Shown in pieces: positions 38,278 through 51,600 of a DNA stretch of 64,000 nucleotides. The stretch spans positions 21,981,033 to 22,045,032 of the forward strand of contig OY482851.1 in assembly GCA_960531495.1 (NCBI GenBank). The letters are read 5' to 3'. A program made the translations under genes and the position numbers. The notes beneath the pieces are model-generated. The model was not told the DNA's origin. It made no database searches and saw nothing but the letters and a program-made list of their open reading frames with translations. The stretch comes from Zeus faber. Taxonomy: Eukaryota > Chordata > Actinopteri > Zeiformes > Zeidae. Each line of letters opens with the position of its first letter. Within the stretch, counting starts at the first letter, position 1.

Positions 38278-40904
38278 CAGGGGTGGGTGTGGAGCGGCAT
38301 TCTGGCGCAGCGCAGAGTTTGGGTGATTCATCACCCTAATACTCGGCCCGGCACAGCGCTATGCAGAGCAGCCGTAGAATTATGTGCTGCGCTTGCACCC
38401 GCTCAATCTGATTGAAGCACCCGGCACGGAGGCTACATTAACTCCACCCCCCGGCATGTACGCCTTATAAATCCACTCATGGATCACTTTTTTTTTTTTT
38501 TTATTATTCGGCGCTAGTAATGAAAAAATGACAGAAAACCCCAAAACAAAATAAAAAAACGATATGAGGGGTTACATGTGGATGTACTGTGCTGCCTTTG
38601 TCACTGCCAGGAACATTAAACGACAGTGACATCACCAGTGCAATGCCGCAGCACACAATTAAAACAGCAATAGGGGGTCCTCAAGATTGAGTTTGACTTT
38701 CCGTTATGCTGAAAGACAGTCAGCGGCCAGGGCTGTTGAATTATTTATATTGGCAAAAAAAAGAAAGATAAAGAGAGGAAAGATTAAAAAAAAAATTACA
38801 AAGCGGAAACTCCTAAATACTTTTTTAGCACATTTTAATTGAATCCCTCTAATTGGATCCCCCTTTGATCGTGTTATTTACATGACATGCACGCCTATAA
38901 TAGACCTGGCACTTTTTTTTTTTCCCCGAGAGGGGGCGGTGGTGGTGGTGGTGGTGGTGGTTGTCGTCTCCGAAGATGCGTTATGGCAGATGACAGCCCC
39001 ATAAATGTTTAAGCCCTGCCAATGCAAACCCCAATATAAGCTTTTATTTCGGCGCGGCTGAAACGCGGAGCTCCTCACGCATCCAGAGCGATGCCTTTGA
39101 TCTGCGGAACATGATTCAAAGTGATTGTGATGAGCTCTCAGGGCCTCGCTCTCATCCAGCTGACATTTACATTAGCCAGATTGAACTTTCTGCAGCCCCG
39201 CTCTGTGGATAATTAGCACCGTGACTGGAGCACTGGGGAGGAGTGTGATGATGTCATGGGTGCTATGACAACAACAGGTTCCTTGATAGGCTGCCAACTA
39301 TACCGCTGAGCTATGCTGCCGACCCCACTCCGGCGCCACCGACGCCGGTAGCGATCCACCCTGCCGGTGACGTCGGGATGTTTACGGCACAGGCTGTAAT
39401 GTATCAATTCTGTTCAGTGGGCAAGATCTAATTGGCCTCCGATTTAGGCCCTCAGAGCCCGCCACCTGCTTCGCACCGCTATTAGTGCCGGGGCCGCGCT
39501 GATTAACATGTCTCACCTCTCGCCCCACTCCTGGGAGCATTAGGTGCTGGGCCCCATGCCACGGAGCCATTCCCACCTCAGGGGGAGATTAATTAAGGCT
39601 GAGGGCCGACCAGGTGATCACACCTAGAAAGACAAGTGTGGAGATGATGATGAGGAGCGCTAAAGACATCGCCCGCACACATGCATGCACAAGCACACAC
39701 ACACAGACACACACACTTCACGGTGTACTCTCAACTTCCTCCCTCAGGGCACAATGCTGATTGAATAGAGCTCTTTCTTAATGGCAACCTTTCGTCAGAT
39801 GTGGGTGGGCTACCAGCAACCCGAGGGTCCGCCAGTAGAGGGAATTGAATTTCCTTCTTTAATGATAAGGGCGTGCTCACCAGGGAGTTGAAAAATGGAT
39901 GAGGGTTATCTTTGAACGCTTTGCCTGCCCGAGGGTTTCAGGGTTGGGTGAGGGGTTGATAGGTTGAGATATAGCGGTGGATCAGCGGTAGTAATAGTCT
40001 GATCGAGGATGCTATTTTCATCCGCGTCCTTCTGGGATCTGCTCTTTGGACAGGTTTGAAAAGGGTCGGCGCGTGCTGATATTCAGGAGGTTGCCAGGGT
40101 TGTGGTCGGTGTTGGAAGGGTAGAGCGCAGTTAGCTCCCCCCCTACGGGGCGCTATCCCGGCCCTGTGTGTACGGCTGTGGTATTTTGACAGGGCAGCTG
40201 TAATTGCTCCTCGGAGACCAAGAGCGGTCGGCATCATCAAAAAAAGAATTTATTTGAGAGCGATTTGCTACCGATAGGAGCTGGTGAGATGGGGACACAG
40301 AGAGACGGATGGTTCGGGCGGGGGGGAGTATTTTATTCGTTTTGGTGCTTTCCACTTCGCCTGTCTTTATTGGCATAAGCCCCTTTTCTCATAGAGCTTT
40401 TCCCCAAAAAAAACCAAAAAAACAGTGCTCTTTCCATATGAGTCTACACTTTTGTTTTGAAAAACATGAGCGTGAGAGAGAAGAAAGGGAGTGAGAGAGG
40501 CAGACCTCTAGGCTCCCCCAGGGGCGCCGCTGAGGCCTCTCAGCGCTGGGAGACGGCGTTCAAAGGCACCACAGCTGAAAGCCGAGTTTCTCAGGTGATT
40601 CACTGTAATGGCTGCACAGGGGTCAACGGAGCCAGGGCCGTGCGTAGGGGGCGGTTCGAATGTGCGGTGAGAGAGCGAGGCATCCCATAACAGCTGTAAT
40701 AGGCAACATGTTGGCTCTGCTGCTGGGAGATAGTGCGGAGCCGTGCTACGGGTTGAGTCTCTGCGTGCAAAGTTTGTCTTGAGGCTGCGATAAATATATC
40801 CCTGGTAATTGACCCGGGTGTCAGGAACCACTCTCGCTTTGTTTGTCTGGATTCAGCGAAAGTTGGACCGTGAGTGATGGGGCAGGACAGCTGGGGAGGC
40901 TACA

Positions 40905-40922
40905 TGTGTGTGTGTGTGTGTG

Positions 40923-41015
<93 letters not shown>

Positions 41016-41029
41016 TTGTGTGTGTGTGA
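40905..41029. repeat. (TG)n microsatellite
   Basis: About 60 TG units with one C at 40929 and a TATGTT interruption near the end. Confidence 0.97.
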
Positions 41030-41520
41030 GCGTCATCCGGGTCAGATGGGTCACTCTTAGAGTGAGAGGTGTGTTTTTGATGGCTGCTCTTATTCCTTCA
41101 CATCGCTCACCTGTCAGCCTCTTGCTTCATCTCTCCATCCATCACATACAACACAATCATGTCAAGGTTGTGCTACATCTGAGATATATATATGTATATA
41201 TATAAATATAAAATATGAAACTTTAATGATAAACAACGTGGTTTAACCATGAACATTGGCAATTAGTGCACTGCGTTTTGGCCATGCCGTCCTGATACAT
41301 TTGCATTAATGAGAGCTAGACCTTCATGGCCGACTGCCTACGGAGAGAAAAATAACCTTTTCCATAAACATAAATAGCACCCCCCCCCCCCAACGGACGG
41401 GACCTCGTCTTTGACCCATGAGGAACTCATGACCAGAGCTGCCATGTCCCCCTGGCTCGGCGCTGTGACATTGTGCTTCTGACGGCTAGACAGAAAGATG
41501 GAGGGACGGAGACTTCAAAA

Positions 41521-41521
<1 letters not shown>

Positions 41522-41577
<56 letters not shown>
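41522..41577. repeat. (AC)28 microsatellite
   Basis: A perfect CA tract, opposite in orientation to the neighbouring TG tract 500 bp upstream. Confidence 0.97.
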
Positions 41578-41579
<2 letters not shown>

Positions 41580-41975
41580 AGGCTGGAATGCAAATAAGGG
41601 GGGATCTATAGAGATTATACCATCCGCTTTTTTAAATAGCCTGGCTTCTCTGGTGTGCGAGTCACCCTCGGTGGAGAGGCCTGGCCAAAGAGATAGGTGT
41701 CTCCTTCCTTTTCATGTTGCGAAATGTATTTTCACCGAAACTGATTTTTTGTGTCACGAGTACATTCTTTTTTTCCCCCCTCACTTTTTATATTTTCCAT
41801 TTTTTTTTCTTTTTTTTTTTTTTTTTAAGTAGGTAGAACTTTCAAATGGGCTCAAAACACAGTGCTGTGGTAAAAGATACAGTGTCGACCTAATCTCATC
41901 CCCTCCCCCTTTTGTCTGTATGCAGCTCCAGTCTGGCTGCCTCTTAGCTACCTTTGCCTTCTTATCCTTTCATAC

Positions 41976-42006
<31 letters not shown>

Positions 42007-42883
42007 CCCTCCCTCTAGCTCTCTCGGCCTTTCTTTCTCTTTCGTTCTGACTCTCACTCAGTCTATCTCCCTCCCCTCTCCTCTCGCTGTGTCTGCTCCT
42101 GCCACATTTAGATGGTTTAATGGAAATTATTCAGTAATGGAAAGAAACCAAGCGTCCAAGGTTCGCTGCCTCTTTGTCAAGCCATATCTATTCAAGTCAG
42201 AGAAGACGTAGTACCAAGCGGGGCATACATTTTTTAACTCCTCTGAAAGGCCATTTGTTATTTAGCCGCTGTTAGTGCCATATCTCATTAGCTGGCACTA
42301 AAAAGGCTTTTTTTTTTTTTTTTTTAAAGATTGTTTATCATTTCATGCTCTCTTGACTCAGCTTTTTCTAACATATTCGATTCTGAACCGTTTATTTCTT
42401 CAAGTGAAAGATAATGTGTAGCGGATTTGTGCGTGAGGGCCAGAGTGAGTCCTCACCGGGTCCCACAACTTCCTATTTACTTCGGGCTTCTACCGGGTCC
42501 AGTCAGTATTGAAAAAAGCTTCAGTTTGAATGAATGAATGAATGAAGGTTAATGATGACAACCAGCTCTGTCCTTATGGGTAATACTCATCGGGGTTATA
42601 AGTGATGTATTTGATAGTCTGTACTCCAATAGTATTTAATAGCTTCAATGTTTCCCATTCATTGATTAATCTGTGGAGGCCCGCCGCAATATCAACGTTG
42701 ACCTCCACATATTGATTTTCTAGTTTTTGTTTTTTTTCACTATTTAAAATGGTTCAAATCTTATTTCATTGTAGGGCTGCCTGCAGCAGATTCGCTCAGC
42801 CCCTCCTTCATTCTCTCTCTCCCTCTCTCTCCCTCTCTAGAGAAAATGTTAAAATAAAGATGCTTTAAAAATCAAAAAAAAAA

Positions 42884-42884
<1 letters not shown>

Positions 42885-42949
<65 letters not shown>
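42885..42949. repeat. (CT)n microsatellite at the edge of hAT copy B
   Basis: About 32 CT units with one TTT slip. The tract replaces the expected terminal inverted repeat of the hAT-like copy that begins directly after it. Confidence 0.97.
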
Positions 42950-42951
<2 letters not shown>

Positions 42952-44124
42952 CCTGCCCCCCAGCATAGTTCGGCAGAATCAGAACGCATGTGAACCGAGG
43001 ATCAATTGCAAAATGTAACCATCATGGTGAAATACAGTTTAACGGCCGCTGTTTCTTTTTAAAGTAATAATTCCATAAATCTGGATGCAGAGTTGCAGTA
43101 AAAAAGGAGATAGACGAGACAGATGCGCGCTGTGTTTTACTATGAAGCACAATGATTGGTTTACGGTACATCGCGCTGTGTTGCTGCTACTTCACTACAT
43201 GTCTGAATGAGCTGCTGTTTTTCGCTGCTGTGCGTCTGCTCGTCCGCCATATGGAGCGGTCAAGACCCGGTGAACAAACAAATACAATGTGTATTGAGAG
43301 AAGAAGAACAGAAGAAGAAGAAACAGACTTTATTCGTCACGCAACACTACAACACATGCTTGCACACACACACGCACATGCTTTGATGGTGGCCGGTGAA
43401 ATGGATCCTCTGCATTTGACCCATCCTGGCTTGTCCTTCCTCCGGGGGCACAGCCAGGAGCAGTGGGCAGCATACGTGGACGCGCCGGGGGACCAGGTGA
43501 TAAGTGTCCATCGCTGGTCAGACGATGATGGGTGCATGTTTTTGGGGGGGTCCTTACTGACGTGAGGTGGAGGAAATATGCAAACTCCACACAGAAAGGC
43601 TCCTCTTTGGGAGATAACCCGCCCGGAGCACGGTGCCAACAGCGCCCCAGGCGGGAATCGAACTCAGGACCTTCTTGCTGTGAGGCAGCAGTGCCACAAA
43701 TAGAGATACAGATACAGATACAGATAGAGATACAGACTTCTCTATAGAGATTGACTGTAACTCGCTTAATTAGGAACCATTTTTCACGAAATTTAAGTTA
43801 TAAAGGTGAGAAATTGAACATGACACAGGTTTCTTATCGTAGTTAAATGCAGTTACTGGGGTCGGGTCTAATTGTATTTTTTTCATTCACAACCATGTTT
43901 AAAGGAAGAAGGTGAGTGCCTCATATTGCACTTTTATGTTATGTTTTCATTTCAACATTCGACTTGAATGTTAAAAGTTCCTTGCATTGCAACACAAAGT
44001 GTTTCACTTAGTGTGCTTTTTCTTTCTTTTTTTTTTTTTTGCTGATCTGAAAAATGATCCGATCCGTGACTCAAAACCATAATACAATCCAAACTGTGAG
44101 TTTCGTGATCCGTTGCACCCCCTA
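42950..44124. mobile_element. hAT-like element, copy B (reverse orientation, interrupted)
   Basis: Read on the minus strand this copy follows copy A (33881-34567) over nearly its full length. Its terminal TAGGGGGTGCAACG sits at 44124 and reads leftward. The opposite end stops at a (CT)n tract (42885-42949), so about 50 bp and the inverted repeat are missing there. A minus-strand SINE interrupts it at 43301-43697, followed by GATACA-type repeats (about 43702-43735). Without the insertion it would be close in length to copy A. Confidence 0.75.
43301..43697 (-). mobile_element. tRNA-derived SINE nested in hAT copy B
   Basis: On the minus strand the head starts GTGGCACTGCTGCCTCACAG near 43697, continues into AAGAAGGTCCTGAGTTCGAT and has a B-box-like AGTTCGATTCC at about 43654-43664. 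This is the widespread teleost SINE head. A CCTTTCTGTGTGGAGTTTGC segment follows, then GGATGGGTCAAATGCAGAGG, and the tail ends in GACGAATAAAGTCTG plus a TTC-rich run (43301-43330). It inserted into the older hAT-like element. Confidence 0.8.
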
Positions 44125-44639
44125 TGTGCGGGATTTTTTATGAATAGCCTCGGATCTAAAATATAGTTATTATTTTTTATATTTTTTTACAAAAATAAGA
44201 ATGATAAAAAATGTGCCCCCGATCTATTCCTCTGTCATTCCGATCATAACACACCTTTAAAATAATAGGAGAGGGTTGATCAAAAACACAAGTATGTTTT
44301 GGGTCCCCTCTGTGTTGATCGGGGCACAATTTGCAGGACCTTGTCTCCCCCTCCATGTAATTGAGACATTGGAGAGGGAGCGATCGCGTGTCCCGTTTCT
44401 CTAAATAGAGCAATTAAAACTATTGTGTTTTTATTTTAGATGTATTTTATTGTGCTCAATTTCGTGTGTAACGGGGACACTCTTCAGTTACTCTCCTAGC
44501 GCATCCCCCCCCTCCGGTCAGCTACCACCACAAATAGAATCTAATTCTGTGGGAAACCCTGAGCTCGACAGGGAGTTTTTAACCCCAGCGCAGTAGTCAT
44601 TCAGATAACAATCCGAGGTGGTTTGCATTCTGAATGGTA

Positions 44640-45100
44640 CAGCGTCGGCGGCACGTGGCCACACGGCGCTTCCCACTGATCCCCCCCGTCTCTGTTCAAT
44701 CACGGGCAGCTGCTCTGCGCCCGCGGGGGCCTCTCCGCCAAGACGCCGGGTCACTCTCCCAGCGCCGAGGGAGAGGAAGGGAAGACAGGATTTGTCTTCC
44801 ATTTTCCCTTCGCTTATCTCTTTTTGTTTGTCCCGGGTTCCGTCGAGGCGAGCGGTGGCCCTCCATTCTCTTCTGGAGCGAGGCAATGTGCCGGCGCTCC
44901 CCTCTCGACCGGCCGGCTCCAAATTGGCAGCCTGACCTTCCCTCTTTCTTTTTTTTCCCCTCCTCGGGCGTGTCTGTGAGAAGCCCATACCTCAACCATG
45001 AGGGGGAAAAATGCAATTAAGAGGTGACATAAACACTGAGCACCCGGCATAGACCGTCGGCGGCGGGGCGGGGATGGGATGGGGGGTGTGGTGGTGCAGC
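44640..45100. promoter_or_regulatory. CpG-rich intronic block
   Basis: CpGs are dense near 44640-44770 (for example GCGTCGGCGGCACG), 44835-44925 and 45030-45065, compared with AT-rich DNA on either side (44160-44500 and 45360-45500). Frames across it on both strands are open but Arg/Pro-rich and unlike known families. It may be an intronic regulatory island. Confidence 0.3.
45065..45086 (+). other. Possible G-quadruplex
   Basis: GGGG, GGGG, GGG and GGGGGG with loops of C, AT and AT, at the edge of the CpG-rich block 44640-45100. Confidence 0.6.
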
Positions 45101-47031
45101 TGCCACCAACGCGGCAATGCGTGGATGCATTCCCATTAATTGGACGCTACACGTTGTGGAGTGACACCGGGTGGAGCTGCGCCGGATGAAAAGCAGTCGA
45201 TGGAACAAGGTCTCACGGAGAGAAAAAGTCAAACTTTGCCCTGCAGTTTGCTGGAGGTGTAGTGACAACAGCGGGTAGAGCCGCGGCCCCATATCTCCTT
45301 TATATATCGCTCCATCTTTTTTGACTTTGCTTACCCTTCTCCTCAGTAAAACGATGCCCATGAAGTAACTGTAAATGTCCAACAAGCTGTTAATGCAGAT
45401 GAGTTTTTCAGCGAATAAGATTGCACTAAAGTTATTACCCAAATGTGTTATATATCTCACGTTTCTAACCGAATATGAGAAGTTTATTTTCCATTTCAGT
45501 TTCAGCGAAGTAAGGCTATTAAAAATCGCCACTGTGGGAGAGAATTGTTTAATTGCGAGCTTAGATGTATGACATTTAGAGCGGCACGTCAAAAGTGGCC
45601 CAAAGTCCAAAAGGTGTCGGTGAGGGACTGGTTAATTACTGCGGTCTCTCCAGGAAAGGGCTTTAATAAGACAACTCAGCGGTGGAAGGAAAGAGCACGC
45701 TCTCACTCACACGCAAACACACACACACACACACACACACAAATTACTATATATGGATTGTTGGCTGGCAGTTTTTTGGAGCGCCTGTGAAAGTTAGTTG
45801 TTTTTTTTGTGTACTTGCATTTGGGTAGAATCCAGACAGCTCCACAGTGCAGAATCCACTCACCTATACCTGACTATGTGCTTGATGGTGGGCTATTTGT
45901 TTAACAGATACACACTGAGAAGCCAAAGATTTTTTTTTTCGATTGAGCGTTGTTTTTAATTACTGTATAGAAGGAAAAAAAAAAACACAAGAGAATATAT
46001 ACAGTGTAGATCTGTGAAGTAATCTTTGTTTCAGCAGCTATTTGTCACTGTTATGGTGGATAACGTGGCCCCGTAGTCGTTTCTATCGTCAGACCGAAGG
46101 CTCCAGGGTTCCCATCTCACGGTCAATAGAGCGGCCGAATGAGCCTGAGGTATATTCTGTTATCGCTATTATATGGACCAATTTTCACAGGACCTCTGGA
46201 GTGAGCCGTAATCTCCGCGCAGTGCAACCTAGTGTGGCCTGCACGCTGTTTTAACCTGGTGAGCGACCTGCCTCTTAACCATGCAGGGGAGCCCTCCCAG
46301 GCCCATCTCCTCATGGACCTGAAACCCCCCCTAACAGGGGAAAGGAACCTCCCCCCTTGTGGGGCCGTGGAGCACCAGGGCATGTATGAAATTCTGTCCG
46401 AGCACTCCAGAAGCCCCTCTTCAATTCCGCAGGCTCTGGGGAAATGAGAGGTAGAAAAAGGTGTAAAACAGGATGTTTAATCCAACAGCAGTTGAGGGGG
46501 GAGCGTGGAGTGTTTTCTTTTTACCCAGGAGAGAAAACACTTCAAAAGCGACCCAGCATTATAGGCCAGCATAATGAGCCATCACTGGCTGATATTAGGT
46601 GGTTTATTCATAGAGTAGAAGATGGCTTAGCGCAGGATGTTATCTTAATGCCATAACATGATAAATGATGCAGGGAGGATCGCGTGGGGAAATAGTAAGG
46701 AAATGTGCAGCCACATATTATCCAGCGCCCGGACGAGTAACAGTTTGTGCGACATGAAGGATTCACTCTGCGGGGAGAAAAGGATGCTTTGCGGTCGCGC
46801 TGATAGAAAGTCCAACATGTGGCCACTAACCGCAGGTGAAAACAGTGTTAAATGAAACTGGCGTGATAGCATGAGATAAGTCTCCGTGGTCATCCTTCCT
46901 AATTACCTCAGCGAACATGATGTAATGCCGTTCACTCTCTGTATTGTAGGCGAGTAATAGTACATTGCTCACACAGGGTGCCATCTAATGATAAGTTATG
47001 AGTGTGAGTCCTCCTTAAATGGTCTGGGGGT

Positions 47032-47034
<3 letters not shown>

Positions 47035-47109
<75 letters not shown>

Positions 47110-47114
47110 TGTGT

Positions 47115-47197
<83 letters not shown>

Positions 47198-47225
47198 TGC
47201 GTTGCTGTGTGTGTGTGTGTGTGTA
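47035..47225. repeat. Long (GT)n microsatellite, the largest in the window
   Basis: About 190 bp of GT with two GGTGTGTGTGG interruptions near 47105-47117 and a CTTGCGTTGC interruption at 47196-47205. Confidence 0.97.
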
Positions 47226-49707
47226 TAAGTTATGTCGGGGTCTTCTGCAGGGCCTTGCGGCTCAGTAAATGATGTGGCGGGGTTGGCTGCATCAGCCAGG
47301 ATCATCACTCCCTGGGTAGCCTGATAGGTAATTCATACAGCCTGGCTACATTGGAGGGGTCACTGCCATTTCACCATTCATCAGGCCACATCTTCTACTG
47401 GCACCACAGTCCATTGGCCCGGTGCTCAGTCACACAATTGCTCTAGTACGGTTGGATGAGGAACACAAAAAGGTGTAACGCCAAGCCTGCAGTCAGTGTG
47501 TTTAAGCCCCAGACTATTAGCCAATGGGAGCCTTGTTCTCTAGCTATTAGACCAGAGTGATATGAGTGCCGACAGGTAGGTTCCAGACATTGTTCTAATT
47601 CAGGAGTGCAGCTATGCTAATGTACGTTTGCCAAGTGGTGTTGCGCAGCTGCACCCTGCTAGGGGGTGATCATTAGCGTCAGAGGAGGATTTGGTATTCC
47701 ACTCGGCTGGGGCTCTGACGCCGAGGCTGCCAGGCTTCTGTTTCTATTAGTGTCCAGGCCCACGGCTACGTAGCCAAAACTTCAATGACCGCTCTCTCAA
47801 TGAGTGGCCATTTCTCTGCTGCCTCCGCCGCCATCGCCACTGCTGCCCTTATGGCACTTTGATTTCCATCCAGCCTCCCCAGCTCCAAAGTGTCCATTCT
47901 TGTAAGAGGCTGATTACCGGCCTGCTTCTAGTCCGGTCTCGTCTCGTATGGTGTGCAATATGTATGCTTGTGTATGTGCCTGGATTGGTGTATTATTTTT
48001 CATCGATTGGTGTTATCACAGCATAGTCGACGGACAATTAGGAGGAGGTAGGCTGCTGCTGGAGGTGCTGGGCTTCTGAAGGATGAGTTGCTGTAGTCGA
48101 ATGGAAGGCGGCAGCACGCTCAGCGTGCACTCCGTTTTTGGTCGTCTCCAGTTTTATGACGTTTCCGACGGGCGTAAACGGCGAAACCGCGGGGCGGGTG
48201 CACCACTGCACAAGAGTCTGACTCAGCAAGATAACTGTTTTATTTGAATCAGGTTTCCTGCTCTTAAGCGAGAGAGGATAAAAAGTTAAGAGAAGCAAAG
48301 AGGAGGCATACATAGAGACTTTGCATGGGGAGGAAGGGTAAGAGGATAACGCATGAATAGACTGAGTTAAAAAAATAGAGCAGGGGTAAGTGAATAATGA
48401 ATGAATAATGAGTAATGAATAGACTAGGGTAAAAAAAAGATGAGAATGTTGGCAGATTTGGCTTTCAATTAAGAATAGTATTTTTTTAAGAGCGTTTGAA
48501 ACATGGCAGAGGGGAAATTAATTATTAGTGGTGGCACTGAAATTCAGATTTTCTTGTTCAAAGAGAAAGGGAACTGTGACGTGGATAGCAGACAGAGGAA
48601 GGGAGAAACAGATGGACGCGAGAGAAGACATGCTGACAAAACAGACCGAGGGAGAGAGAGTACACAACAATGTTTTGGTAGGGGGGAAAAAAAGAGAATT
48701 GACTAAATTTCATGGAGAATTAGCAGAGCCTCTTGGAAGATGCTGCTTAGCCGGAGCAAAGGCAGGTAAACGACTTCTCCCACCTTCTTTCCAGGTCCCT
48801 CCTCGCCGTGCCTCTCCTCTGGTGTTACCCAGATGGGACAATTATGATCGATTGTTCTACGGTCCTCCTGAGTGCACGTGCACATGTATAAGCGCGCGTG
48901 CCAGTTCCTCTCCTGCTCCCCGTCCTGCTTGCTACACCCATTTTCCCCGGCCTACCTTCACCACCCCCTTCTCCATCCTCCCGATTCTCGCACCTCAGCT
49001 GTTTTTGCACAAGGCACTTGCACGCGAATGCACAACTTCTGCGTACGCACGCAGACACGCATTCGTATACTGTCTACGAGCATAAAACATACACACATCC
49101 TACGTGTTAGGTTCCGGATGCACACACGCTCAGCTGAACGGTGTTGTACTCCGGGGCACCATTACTCTCGGGCCAAAGTGATTAATTACTTTTAACAAAG
49201 CAAACAGAGTCTTGCTTGTCCGGATCAATCTTTTTCCCAGTCGTAGTGGCTCACGCTGTCACCAGTAATTGCCAAACCCTGTGCAGTATGAAGTACCCCC
49301 CCCCACCCCGCCATTTCCCCCTTCCCCCTCCATTCTAAGTTCTCAGCCCATCATCTCCTCAATTTTCTTTACCTGTGTCCGTTTTTTCCCCAGCTCCCTC
49401 TTGCTTCTCTGGGCTTCTCTCTCTTCACCTCTCCCTCACCCACACTGGGAGTCAGGGCCGTCAATACAGGCCTGAGGTGAATGTTCAAACCATCCTCTTT
49501 TAACTCCCCACAACACACACGATCACTCTTCCTGCATACAAATGAGCATTGCTCTGCCACGTTGATCAAACACTATTAATCTATTTGTGGTTTGTATATG
49601 TTTCAGAATTAGAAAATTAATACATTCCGCCACTGTAGCCAGCTGGGTGCTCTGAGCTCCATTGACTATTGGCACACAAACTATGACTCATAGCTACAAG
49701 CAAAATG

Positions 49708-49733
49708 ATTTTGTGTGTGTGTGCGTGCGTGAA

Positions 49734-49769
<36 letters not shown>

Positions 49770-49770
49770 T
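49708..49770. repeat. (GTGC)n tetranucleotide repeat
   Basis: A short TG run, then GTGC units with one AATG interruption, then about eight clean GTGC units. Confidence 0.95.
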
Positions 49771-50159
49771 GGTTCCGGTGGTGAATTAAGTTGAGGCCAA
49801 TTGGCACAAGCAATTAGAATGAGATGCAACATTTTTGATTTGATTCATTTTGAAAGGTATGACCTGCCACACAGAGGTTGAAACAACCAATGAAATTGTG
49901 AATGAATGAAAAACAACTGATTGACATTAGGTGTTTAAGGCCCAACAGAGAACTTGCATCAATTAAAAGGATTGCCTGAGAGGTCTGCCCAATTTTATCA
50001 CTTTTATTATATTATAATAATAATAATTGTTTTATTTATAAAGCACCTTTAAAACCACAGTTTACAAAGTGCTTTGACAGATGAAATGAAAGCAGTGCTC
50101 AGATCATGAATTTCAAAAGGCAATGGAACTTTAATAAACAGGAATTAAATGTATTAATT

Positions 50160-50880
50160 TAATTGAAAAAGCGGATAAAGAGACAATTTAAATATATAAA
50201 TAGATACAATATCATTATAAGAAATAGAAATAAAAAACGGAAAAAAAGTAAAAAAATTGATAAAGAAGGGGCGACATCACATAAAAGCAGATCTATAAAA
50301 ATGGGTTTTGAGAAGTGATTTAAAGGAAGTCGCTGACTCTGCCGCTGTATCTCCTCAGGCAGGTCGTTCCAAAGCAGAGGGGCCCCTGACAGAAAAGGCA
50401 CAAGCACCCTTAGTTTTGGGTCTCGACTGGAACAGCCAGAAGAGCCCCGCCTGAGGATCTGAGGCTGCGCACTGGCTCATATGGAGTCAACATATCATTT
50501 ATGTAGCTTGGAGTCAGACCCAGACGTGCTTTAAAAGTGATCATTAAAATCCTAAAATCAATTCTGAAGCGAACAGGGAGCCAATGGAGAGAAGTCAGGA
50601 TTGTGGTGATGTGATGTCGTCTTTTGGAACCGGTAAGAAGCCGAGCTGCTGCGTTAGGAGGCGGGAGAGTGACTTTTTGTTGATGCCAGAAAGGAGGGAG
50701 TTACAGTAGCCTAGTTGTGAGAAAATTAGGGAGTGGAGGTCGCTGTGTGATAGTATTGGTTTGATTCTTGAAACTGCTCTCAGTTGAAGGACACAGGACT
50801 GGACAGTTTTTAAAATTTGTGGTTCAAGGTTTAGGTCAGACTGAAATAGTATTCCCAAGTTTCTGGAAACAGACTTCACA
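50160..50880 (-). pseudogene. C-terminal fragment of the L2-type LINE ORF2
   Basis: An open stretch at 50595-50879 gives VSRNLGILFQSDL through LLSGINKKSLSRL, matching the region after the YADD box in L2/CR1-type LINEs. A second stretch ending near 50330-50407 gives PLLWNDLPEEIQ, the usual 'W-N-x-L-P' block near the C terminus. The two lie in different frames and are separated by a degraded segment. This is a relic without function. Confidence 0.8.
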
Positions 50881-51600
50881 TTTGTAGAGTCAAATTGAGA
50901 GTGCCAAGGCCACTCTCAATTTGACTGGTAGAATTTGGGGGAGTGAGCAATGATTTCTGATTTTGAATTATTGGGCTGAAGAAAATTCTGTGCCATCCAA
51001 CAGTTGATATCATTGAGACAATCTACAACAGCAGCTCGGCTGTTTGGGTCACCAGGCCTCAGAGGAAGGTGTATCTGTGGGTCGTCTGCTTAGCAATGAA
51101 AATAGACATTGTGTCTTTGGCCAAGAGGCAGAACATAGATTGAAAATAATATTGGACCTAAAATAGAACCTTGCGGTACACCAGAGGTAATGTGAGTTGT
51201 AGAGGATGACCTATGGAGACCCCAAAGGTTCTTTCTAAAGGGTAGGAATAAAACCAGCCAAGTGCTGTGTCCTTGATGCCAACCCAGGTCAATTTAAATG
51301 GCGTGATCTACAGTGTCAAAGGCTGCACTTAGATCTAAAATAATTCAGATTGCACTTTCCTCCCTGTCAGCTGCTAAAAGGATATTGTTGGTTACTTTGA
51401 GGAGGGCAGTTTCTGTACTATCTAACTCTCTTATACCAGACTGGATTTTCTCAAAGATGTTATTATGACACATAAAAGCCAAAAGCTGGGTTGATACCAC
51501 CTTCTCTAAAACCTTTGATAGAAATGGGTCAAAAATTGTCAAGAACATAGGGATCAAGGTTAGGTTTCTTTATAGGAAACCTAATCTTAACCTTATCATG
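50880..51600 (-). pseudogene. Reverse transcriptase fragment of the L2-type LINE
   Basis: Conserved reverse transcriptase blocks are readable but broken. The frame changes between DPYVLDNF and PFLSKV near 51525. A stop separates ESAI from ILDLSAAFDTVDH near 51345. In the catalytic YADD box the Tyr codon is now TAA (51090-51092), followed by an intact ADD (51081-51089). The VPQGSILGP block lies near 51170. The fragment cannot encode an active enzyme. Confidence 0.85.

Larger units (their letters stand above)
44125..50009. other. Intronic stretch without recognised genes
   Basis: The stretch contains a CpG-rich block at about 44640-45100 with a G-quadruplex motif at 45065-45086, (CA)n at 45716-45741, a long interrupted (TG)n at 47035-47225, a CpG-rich patch at 48160-48205 and a (GTGC)n tract at 49708-49770. 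Sequence at 46600-46960 and 47230-47930 looks single-copy. No splice-flanked coding segment was found. Confidence 0.5.

Noticed and set aside
39303-39313. A-box-like TAGCTCAGCGG on the minus strand, suggesting a tRNA or SINE head
   Set aside because: No B box follows at the right distance and no SINE body is recognisable.
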